From contig LKML01000009.1 in the NCBI GenBank assembly GCA_001563795.1, positions 1-38,503 on the forward strand: DNA of 38,503 bases. Direction: 5' to 3'. Shown in pieces: positions 8,066-14,239 of this stretch (position 1 is its first letter; the number at the start of each line of letters is the position of its first letter). The DNA comes from Haloferacaceae archaeon B1-Br10_E2g22. Lineage in GTDB: Archaea > Halobacteriota > Halobacteria > Halobacteriales > Haloferacaceae. The notes under the pieces are model-generated. The model saw only the letters and a list, made by a program, of their open reading frames with translations. It was not told the DNA's origin and searched no databases. Position numbers and translations under genes: made by a program.

Positions 8066-8782
8066 TTAGCCGACAAATCGAACGATCCCAGCGAGTCCCA
8101 ACGCTACCGAAAGCAAAACCACAGGCACGTCGAGCCACCCAAACTGAAGCCGCGGCAGCGTCGGATTCCACGAGAGACACCGTGCCTGCATCGCCACCGA
8201 CAGCCGGTCGGCCCGCTGGAACACCCGATTGAGTCCCGCTGTCGTTAGCGTGATTATCCGCTCTCGAAGCGGTCTGTCAGTGCCAAGACGGGCGGCCTCG
8301 GCGTCCCGAATCGCCAGTAGATCCCGTTTGAGCACGGGCAGAAATCGTCCAACGAGTTCGACGCCGAGGCCCAGAAACTGACCGAGACGACCGGGAACCG
8401 TTCGCTGAATTGCTGCCCTCGAGTCAGTGATCGAGGTCGTCCGAATGTAGCCCCCACAGACGACGATCACGAGCAGGTTTCGAAGGCTTGCCAACGCCGG
8501 CTCTGTGGCGTCTGCGGGAACAATCCATGGCGAGCCAACGGTGAACATGGCAACCAGCGGCGCACCAGCCAAAAACGGCAGGACATACCGGTAGGCCCAG
8601 ACGATACGGACGGGGTTACTCGAGGCCGCAGCCACCGCAAGTAGCCCAATTGTTCCAAACACCAACAGCCCACGCGGGGAGGTGTAGGCGAAGGCCGCGG
8701 CCGCAAAACAACACTGAAACAGGAGTTTTGTCCGCGGATCGAGCCGGTGGACCACGGAGTTGCCTGGCTGATAGGCGAGCAT
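8066..8782 (-). CDS. bioN: ECF transporter transmembrane (T) component for biotin
   Basis: A 238-residue integral membrane protein of the EcfT/CbiQ family. Hydrophobic segments lie at about 15-65, 70-130 and 215-237, with the long cytoplasmic coupling helices between them. The two Ala-Arg coupling motifs are visible as DAEAARLGTD and SVAMQARCLSW, the latter having Cys in place of the usual Gly. It couples ATP hydrolysis in the EcfA dimer to the substrate protein BioY. It is the third gene of the leftward bioY-ecfA-ecfT operon, with only 2 bases between it and the ATPase gene. Specificity for biotin is inferred from bioY. Confidence 0.88.
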   Translation of the reverse strand: MLAYQPGNSVVHRLDPRTKLLFQCCFAAAAFAYTSPRGLLVFGTIGLLAVAAASSNPVRIVWAYRYVLPFLAGAPLVAMFTVGSPWIVPADATEPALASLRNLLVIVVCGGYIRTTSITDSRAAIQRTVPGRLGQFLGLGVELVGRFLPVLKRDLLAIRDAEAARLGTDRPLRERIITLTTAGLNRVFQRADRLSVAMQARCLSWNPTLPRLQFGWLDVPVVLLSVALGLAGIVRFVG

Positions 8783-8784
8783 GA

Positions 8785-9519
8785 TTACGGTGGCGGACGC
8801 GACGTCTCGTGGTTGGCCTCCGGCGGTACGTACACATCCAGTGCCGCCAACTGCTCGCGGGCAGCCACGGCGTCAGTATCGACCACGACACGGCCGTCGT
8901 CCATCCCAATGACACGCTCGGCAGCCGCAGTAATTCCTCGCAGATCGTGGGTGACAACGATGATTGCAGTGCCAGCCTCGTGCAGTGCGGCAAGCCTCGA
9001 GCAGACCGCCCGGCGGGCCGGCTCGTCTAGTCCGGTCAGCGGTTCATCAAGCACCAGGTAGTCGGGGTTCATCGCCAGCGCGCCCGCAATGGCGACGCGT
9101 TCGCGTTCGCCTCCGGAGAGTTCATCAATACGTTCGTCGCCGCGGCCCTCGAGGTTTACAGCCGCCAACGCCTCTTCGATGCGTCGCTGAATGGCTTCTG
9201 TCGGCAGTCCCAGATTCCGCGGGCCGAAAGCAACATCCGCCCGGACGGTAGCGGCTACGAAACTGTCACGAGGGTCTTGAAACACCATCCCGACAGCCTG
9301 GCGGGCGGCGACCAGATCCTCTCCAACCGGCTTGTCGTCGACCAACACTTCGCCACGTTCCGGTGTCTCGAGGCCGTTGAACGTCCGGACGAGCGTCGTC
9401 TTACCGGAGCCGTTCGGGCCAACAACTGCGACGTACTCACCGCGGCCGACGCGCAGTGAGACGCCGTCGACGGCAGTCGTTTTGCCGTACCGACAGACGA
9501 CCGAACGGGTTTCGATCAT
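8785..9519 (-). CDS. bioM: ECF transporter ATPase for biotin
   Basis: A 244-residue ABC ATPase. Walker A GPNGSGKTT (34-42), Q-loop Gln81 in FQDPRDS, signature LSGGERERV (134-142), Walker B YLVLDEP (154-160), D-loop TGLDEP and the switch His in VVTHD are all present. The DPRDSFVAATV stretch after the Q-loop is typical of EcfA/BioM/CbiO ATPases. There is a single ATPase gene, so a homodimer is expected. Its start overlaps the bioY stop by one base (ATGA arrangement), indicating translational coupling. Confidence 0.92.
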   Translation of the reverse strand: MIETRSVVCRYGKTTAVDGVSLRVGRGEYVAVVGPNGSGKTTLVRTFNGLETPERGEVLVDDKPVGEDLVAARQAVGMVFQDPRDSFVAATVRADVAFGPRNLGLPTEAIQRRIEEALAAVNLEGRGDERIDELSGGERERVAIAGALAMNPDYLVLDEPLTGLDEPARRAVCSRLAALHEAGTAIIVVTHDLRGITAAAERVIGMDDGRVVVDTDAVAAREQLAALDVYVPPEANHETSRPPP

Positions 9520-10106
9520 CAGGCCGCCGCAATCGCATCACTGCGGAGTATTCCGATGGCGGCAGCGATTTTGATCGCCTCAAACGGAATAAAGGCGACC
9601 GCCGACAGCATGAACGCCTCGAAGAGGCCAACCGACTGTATAACGGCGAACCCAACTGTTCCCATCGTATAGATAACGAGCGTGCCGACAACCATCGCTC
9701 CGATGAGTTGCCCAAGGCCAACTTCGTTGTAATCACGCAGTTCGACGCCCTGGTGGACAAGCAGACCGACCACGCCCGCCGCAACCGGATACGACCAGAG
9801 ATATCCAAACGTTGGACTGCCGATGAGTTGGCCCAACCCTGCGGATCCGCCGGCAAACACTGGAATGCCGATGGCTCCGGCAGCGAGATACAGCCCTAAG
9901 GCACCAGTTCCCCACACAGGCCCGAGCATAATGCCTGCGAGAAACACGCCGAGTACCTGGAGGGTGACGGGAAGACCTGCTGAAAGCGGGTTGGGAAACG
10001 AGACGTACGAAAAGCCCGCGATTAGCGCAGCGAACAGTGCTGTGCGGGCGATGTTGGTGACGATTTCATCGTCGATCAACTCTACTGATTCGCTCGAGGT
10101 TTCCAT
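9519..10106 (-). CDS. bioY: Biotin-specific ECF substrate-binding protein BioY
   Basis: A 195-residue membrane S-component that binds biotin. Six hydrophobic helices are evident. The BioY signatures are PVTLQVLGVFLAGIMLGPVWG (about 46-66) and the GIPVFAGGSAGLGQLIGSPTFGY region (about 80-102), both strongly conserved in the family. It is the first gene of the operon with the ATPase and T component, together a complete biotin uptake system. The ATG lies 13 bases downstream of a BirA-type operator that flanks the likely TATA region, so transcription should be repressed when biotin is plentiful. No biotin ligase/BirA gene lies within the window. Confidence 0.95.
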   Translation of the reverse strand: METSSESVELIDDEIVTNIARTALFAALIAGFSYVSFPNPLSAGLPVTLQVLGVFLAGIMLGPVWGTGALGLYLAAGAIGIPVFAGGSAGLGQLIGSPTFGYLWSYPVAAGVVGLLVHQGVELRDYNEVGLGQLIGAMVVGTLVIYTMGTVGFAVIQSVGLFEAFMLSAVAFIPFEAIKIAAAIGILRSDAIAAA

Positions 10107-10119
10107 ACACCGACAACCT

Positions 10120-10149
10120 CGTAAACCCTATTCAAAGATTTGGTTTACG
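10120..10149. promoter_or_regulatory. BirA operator in the bioY promoter
   Basis: A perfect 8-bp inverted repeat CGTAAACC - 14 bases - GGTTTACG. The published BirA box is TTGTAAACC-N14/15-GGTTTACAA, so both half-site sequence and spacing match. On the minus strand the spacer reads AAATCTTTGAATAG and probably contains the TATA box (about 22-35 bases before the bioY ATG), so bound BirA would block the transcription machinery directly. Confidence 0.85.
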
Positions 10150-10275
10150 ATACGCGGATCGTCTTTGCTGCGTAGTCTTTTGAACGTGTTGCTGACTAGT
10201 CACCTGCGTGTGTTGCTGAATGGGCACTGGACTGTGTCACTGAGACTGTCATCGGTTGGTGTGAATGGAGATAGG

Positions 10276-10286
10276 TTTTTATATAG
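10276..10286 (+). promoter_or_regulatory. TATA box deciding the start at 10310
   Basis: TTTTTATATAG is centred about 29 bases upstream of ATG 10310. It lies inside the longer frame that would begin at 10265, which argues against that earlier start. Confidence 0.65.
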
Positions 10287-10309
10287 TGACACTGTGTCTG
10301 GATGCATCC

Positions 10310-10909
10310 ATGGACGACAAAACTGCCGAACTTCGGGATATCTTTATCGAGGCGACCGGCTCGGATACAGTCACCGAAAGCCAGGCCGAATCGCCGGGTT
10401 CGCTGACTGACTCCGAGCATGATGTTGGCGGCCGACTCGAGGAGCTGATCGGCCGGATGCGAGAACGCTATGCGTTCCAGACTGCGTTCGACGACGATAC
10501 GCTCTCACAGATCGTACAGGCCTACTACACCGAACATACCGACCGAGAGATTGCCGCTGAACTCGAGTGTGAGCCACAGGCGATTTTCGACGCCCGGCTC
10601 GATCTCCATTTGGTCTCGGAGGCCGACCGCAACGCCGAGTTCGACATCGAGGAACTCCGTCGTCTCGTTGTCGAGGACGTACCACTGGCCGAGCGGGCCG
10701 AACGACTCGAGATCACTGACGAAACCGCACGCCATTACAGCCAGATTCTCGAGGCTGATCTCCGCTCGACGCGGGCCAACGACCGCTTCCGCGATGAGTT
10801 TGCCGAACTACTGACTGATTCGGATCTCACTGGCCAACTCGCTCGTGATGCGCGAAACGACGGACTCAAAGACGCCACCGAAGATATCGAAACCGACGTC
10901 TCGTTTTGA
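10310..10909 (+). CDS. Conserved haloarchaeal helical protein (conditioned-medium-induced protein 4-like)
   Basis: A 199-residue soluble acidic protein from ATG 10310; the in-frame codon at 10265 is rejected because the TATA box overlaps it. The N-terminus MDDKTAELRDIFIEATGSDTVTESQ is very like a haloarchaeal protein I recall annotated as conditioned medium-induced protein 4; this is from memory. The middle holds two helix-turn-helix-like segments (HTDREIAAELECEPQAIFDAR and PLAERAERLEITDETARHY), so a DNA-binding role is plausible. There is no metal site or membrane helix. A T5 run directly after the TGA may help terminate transcription. Confidence 0.75.
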   Translation: MDDKTAELRDIFIEATGSDTVTESQAESPGSLTDSEHDVGGRLEELIGRMRERYAFQTAFDDDTLSQIVQAYYTEHTDREIAAELECEPQAIFDARLDLHLVSEADRNAEFDIEELRRLVVEDVPLAERAERLEITDETARHYSQILEADLRSTRANDRFRDEFAELLTDSDLTGQLARDARNDGLKDATEDIETDVSF

Positions 10910-10930
10910 CTTTTTGTCTCTTGGCGAACG

Positions 10931-10940
10931 TTCATATACG
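10931..10940 (+). promoter_or_regulatory. TATA box for the Cas4-like gene
   Basis: TTCATATACG is centred about 26 bases before the ATG at 10961, in leaderless spacing. Confidence 0.55.
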
Positions 10941-10960
10941 AAGCCGAAGCCATCGGCGGT

Positions 10961-11614
10961 ATGCCGACCTTTAGCGACTTGAGCCGGGCGGCGTACTGTC
11001 CGCGACAGCTCTACTACGCCCGGCGCGACGAGGATCGTGGCCCACCGCCGGAGGCGAACGCCCGAATGGCGTTGGCCTTCCGCTATGAGGAACTCCGGGA
11101 TGCCAACGATGAGACGCTTGCTGGGCTTCCGATTCGCTGTTCGCCCTCGGAGTATCGCACTGCTCTCCAGAAACTTTCGACCCGTCCCGATTGGGGCCTG
11201 CTCTGCGAGCCAGCCGAGCGAGACTATGCTGTCGAGGGCAAAGACTGCCACGGCCGGATTCACAAACTGCTCGCCGGCGATCCGCCGGTTCCTACCGTGG
11301 TCTCACCAGGGATGCCACCCGAGACGGGCGTCTGGGAACCCCAGTCGGTTCGGGCAGTGGCGGTTGCTAACGCCTTGGCCTGGGAACGCCAACAGCACAT
11401 CCCCCGCGTGCTCGTCGAGTATCCGGCTGTCGGCATCGTCCGTGAACTCGAGTTGACCTGTCGACGGACGGCGACCTACCGACGGGTGCTGCGAACAGTC
11501 CGGTCGATGGACGGCCCGCCGCCGCGGGTCAACGACACCCGGTGTGAACACTGTGCGTATCGCTCAGCGTGTGGGGTCACCACGCGGTCGCTCAAATCCT
11601 TACTTGGGTTTTAG
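10961..11614 (+). CDS. Cas4-like (RecB-fold) protein with apparent loss of nuclease residues
   Basis: A 217-residue relative of the Cas4/Dna2 nuclease family. The Fe-S frame is complete: Cys13 in AAYCPRQLYYA, the classic Cas4 start, and Cys195, Cys198 and Cys204 in the C-terminal CEHCAYRSAC. The QxxxY-like helix ANALAWERQQHIPRVLVEY is present. The usual nuclease residues are not evident: where GxxD is expected the sequence has GRIHK (98-102), and no ExK triad follows before residue 160. It is thus likely a nucleic-acid-binding or structural Fe-S relative. No cas genes or CRISPR repeats are near. It overlaps the convergent AAA ATPase gene by 4 bases. Confidence 0.75.
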   Translation: MPTFSDLSRAAYCPRQLYYARRDEDRGPPPEANARMALAFRYEELRDANDETLAGLPIRCSPSEYRTALQKLSTRPDWGLLCEPAERDYAVEGKDCHGRIHKLLAGDPPVPTVVSPGMPPETGVWEPQSVRAVAVANALAWERQQHIPRVLVEYPAVGIVRELELTCRRTATYRRVLRTVRSMDGPPPRVNDTRCEHCAYRSACGVTTRSLKSLLGF

Positions 11615-13365
11615 TCGGCCGAGAACTCTGTGAGTGCTGCCTCACAGGCCTCGTATGTGATCTGTGTTGCCTCAGGATCGACTAGCGTCCGGCGGGCTGC
11701 ATCCGTGATGATGTTGGTGAGGTCTCGAGCCGACAGTCCTTCTGTGCCAGCAGCAAGCTCGGCAATCTCGCTGTCGGTGACGACGTGGGCTCGGCCCTTG
11801 AGATGGGTGGCAATAATTTCACGACGAGTGTGTTCGTTCGGGAGATCGACGAACAGTTCTTTATCAAATCGGCTTAGGGCGGCCGAATCGAGTTCGTCGT
11901 GGACGTTGGTCGCGCCGATAAACAGGATGTTCTGTTCGCCGATGTCCTCGATATGGCTCAGAAACTCGTTGACGACTTTCCGGTCTTCGGCGTGCTGGTT
12001 GGTCGACTGGCGAGCTTTCAACACGGAGTCGATCTCATCAATAAAAATGAGCGCCCCACCGGCGTACGCCGCGAGTGCGCGTGCTTCTCTGAACAGATCG
12101 TTAACCTGTTCGGTACTAGCGTTGATGTATCGTGAGAGCACATCACCGCCACTGAGGCTCACGTAGGGGTAGCCGATCTCGCCGGCAAGTGCTTTGGCGA
12201 GATAGGTTTTGCCAGTACCGGGCGGGCCGTACAAAAGCAGCGTCGGAACGGGCACGCCCAACTGTCTGGCCTGTTCGGGCCGATCCCGAAACGGGACGAT
12301 GACGCTGTTTTGGATCGTCTCACACAATTCGGGTCTGCCGCCGTAGTCGGCCATCGTCACGCCTGAGTCCTCCTGCCAAGACTGGGTAAACTCGAGGTCT
12401 AGGTCGCGTTCCCATGGTGGCTGGTCGTCCGATGGTGACTCGCTTGCGTCACTCTCGTCGTCACGGCGTTTGTCGGCTCCCCTCGAGCGTTCGGCTGTTG
12501 CTTGCTCGGTCTCGGTGTCGTCGGCTTCCGAGAGGTTTAGATCGTCGGCTGACGCAGGCGGCTCAGCCGACGGCTCATCGCCAGTCGACTGCGCGTCCAG
12601 GGCGGTTGGATCTCGGTCTAAGACTGGCGCTTCAATGCGTTTGATATGTGGGTAGGGATTTTTCGAACAGGCCAGTACAGCCTCTGCAGGTGCGTCGTCC
12701 GGGATGTCGTCTCTGAACTGTCGGAATTCGGGATACACCAACTCAGCTTTGAACCGATCGCCGGTGTCGGTCGTCGGATCGTACTCCGAGAAATAAATCT
12801 GGTAGATCTCCTGCAGCGAGTCAGTGATTTCGGCGTGATACATGATCGTCAGATACTCGGTCGACTCGTTGTTGACAACGAGCACATCGGTTGGATGAGT
12901 GCCGTCGAACGACCGGTTTTTGAACTGGGTTTCGAAATCGATCAGCCCGTTCCAAAACATCGTCACCAACTCAGTTGATTCAGGCTCCAAGACGACATCT
13001 GCCACGCGCTGACCGTCGGTGTCGGTAAAGCCGCCGGTTGCGGTTTTGCCGTCGCTGCCGGCCCAGAGCGTCGAAAACGGCTCGGGAATCGGGGCGGCCC
13101 GCGAGACAAGTCGAATCGCCCGCCGATCGACGATGTTGACCGACTCAATCCGTCCGAGCGTTCGCGGTTCGTGCAGGCCACGACCCGTGAGTTCGACGGC
13201 ATCGCCCTGCTGGATCGCGTCGACTCGCCCCTGTAGTGTGTCATCATAGCCACGAGCCGCCGCTGTCGCTGGTTCGCCTGCTGCGGAGTACATCACGAGA
13301 TACCCTGGCTCGCGGCGAACAACGCGATACTGGCCATTTGAGGGGATCGGTGGGTTCGTTGACAT
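11611..13365 (-). CDS. AAA+ ATPase with a large unknown N-terminal domain
   Basis: A 584-residue protein. Residues 1-250 form a beta-rich domain I do not recognise (QYRVVRREPGYLVMYS at the start, then MFWNGLIDFETQFKNR around 136-150). A disordered acidic linker covers about 255-320. The C-terminal AAA domain is of the Cdc48/katanin type: Walker A GPPGTGKT (380-387), Walker B LIFIDEID (439-446), sensor 1 GATN (484-487), an Arg-finger candidate in LSRFD (about 499) and the helical lid with GLSARDL. All ATP-hydrolysis residues are intact. It is probably a remodelling or unfolding ATPase with target choice set by the N-domain. It ends convergently with the Cas4-like gene. Confidence 0.85.
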   Translation of the reverse strand: MSTNPPIPSNGQYRVVRREPGYLVMYSAAGEPATAAARGYDDTLQGRVDAIQQGDAVELTGRGLHEPRTLGRIESVNIVDRRAIRLVSRAAPIPEPFSTLWAGSDGKTATGGFTDTDGQRVADVVLEPESTELVTMFWNGLIDFETQFKNRSFDGTHPTDVLVVNNESTEYLTIMYHAEITDSLQEIYQIYFSEYDPTTDTGDRFKAELVYPEFRQFRDDIPDDAPAEAVLACSKNPYPHIKRIEAPVLDRDPTALDAQSTGDEPSAEPPASADDLNLSEADDTETEQATAERSRGADKRRDDESDASESPSDDQPPWERDLDLEFTQSWQEDSGVTMADYGGRPELCETIQNSVIVPFRDRPEQARQLGVPVPTLLLYGPPGTGKTYLAKALAGEIGYPYVSLSGGDVLSRYINASTEQVNDLFREARALAAYAGGALIFIDEIDSVLKARQSTNQHAEDRKVVNEFLSHIEDIGEQNILFIGATNVHDELDSAALSRFDKELFVDLPNEHTRREIIATHLKGRAHVVTDSEIAELAAGTEGLSARDLTNIITDAARRTLVDPEATQITYEACEAALTEFSAD

Positions 13366-13443
13366 GGGCTGGGCGATACTGCTCTGTGCTTGCGTTCGTG
13401 ATTGTATTAACCTTTGTAGCGTCGACTGACAGCCATCAGATGC

Positions 13444-14043
13444 CTACTGATCAAGCCACGCCTCGATGGGGTCAGCGCCAGCCCCACGGCGATAGATCTC
13501 CCCACTCGAGACATCAACCACCGTGCTTTCGGTTCCGGGTGTCTCGCCTGTTTCGATCACCGCTCCAACTTGCTTGCGGACTGATTCGGGAAGGTCGGCT
13601 GGATGGCGAACGCTTGGTTCGCCGCTTCGGTTCGCACTGGTGGCAGTGATCGGCCCGGCGGCCCGTAATAACTCGAGGGCAACGTCGTTGGCCGGAATCC
13701 GCACGCCGACTCGAGGGTGTCCGTCTGTGAGCACATCGGGGAGTGTGGGTTTGCGCTCGACAATGACAGTCACCGGCCCAGGTAGAAACTCCCGCATGAA
13801 GGCTCGTTCACGGTCGGTCGGCTCGGTGTACTGGCTGGCGTGCTCGAGGTTGGCAAACGCCACCGACAGCGGCTTGTCGTGTGGACGGTTTTTTATCTCG
13901 AAGACGCGCTCGACGGCTGCGGCGTTGGTAGCCTCCGCACCGAGGCCATAGACGGTTTCAGTTGGATAGACGACCGCCTGGCCGGCTTTGATGGCGTTGC
14001 GTGCTCGGTCGAAAGCCGCCTCCGTGTCGTCAGCCGTGTTCAT
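13444..14043 (-). CDS. sua5: L-threonylcarbamoyladenylate synthase (Sua5/YrdC family)
   Basis: Makes threonylcarbamoyl-AMP from Thr, bicarbonate and ATP, the donor used with KEOPS for t6A37 in tRNAs reading ANN codons. From ATG 14043 the protein has 199 residues, the length of a YrdC domain without the extra Sua5 C-terminal domain. Visible family motifs are YPTETVYGLGAEA (near the N-terminus), KNRPHDKPLSV (the KxR...K site), PGPVTVIVER and TSANRSGEPS. An upstream extension to 14193 is open but its composition (Arg-rich) does not fit, so it was dropped. The enzyme looks complete. Confidence 0.93.
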   Translation of the reverse strand: MNTADDTEAAFDRARNAIKAGQAVVYPTETVYGLGAEATNAAAVERVFEIKNRPHDKPLSVAFANLEHASQYTEPTDRERAFMREFLPGPVTVIVERKPTLPDVLTDGHPRVGVRIPANDVALELLRAAGPITATSANRSGEPSVRHPADLPESVRKQVGAVIETGETPGTESTVVDVSSGEIYRRGAGADPIEAWLDQ

Positions 14044-14160
14044 ACTCGGTGGGTCAACGGGCGACGAAAAAAGGCTGCTGTTGTGGCGTCTCTCAGATTC
14101 GATTTCTGCGCCATCCCAACAGCCCACCAGATTTCGTCTCGGTCTTTGCGTTCGGCTTCG

Positions 14161-14188
14161 TATAAACGCCTCCGGGCGAGCGTTTATA
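14161..14188. promoter_or_regulatory. Mirrored TATA inverted repeat between sua5 and the AAA gene
   Basis: TATAAACGC - 10 bases - GCGTTTATA is a perfect 9-bp inverted repeat that places a TATA-like box on each strand. The plus-strand box lies about 55 bases before ATG 14240 and the minus-strand one about 120 bases before the sua5 start. Either a bidirectional promoter or a regulator site is possible. Confidence 0.5.
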
Positions 14189-14239
14189 ACCAATTAGACG
14201 AGCAAGTGACCGATAGTTCCCGCTGACTGCCAGACAAGG

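Noticed and set aside
10961-11614. CRISPR-Cas locus suggested by the Cas4-like protein
   Set aside because: No repeat-spacer array and no other cas gene anywhere in the window.
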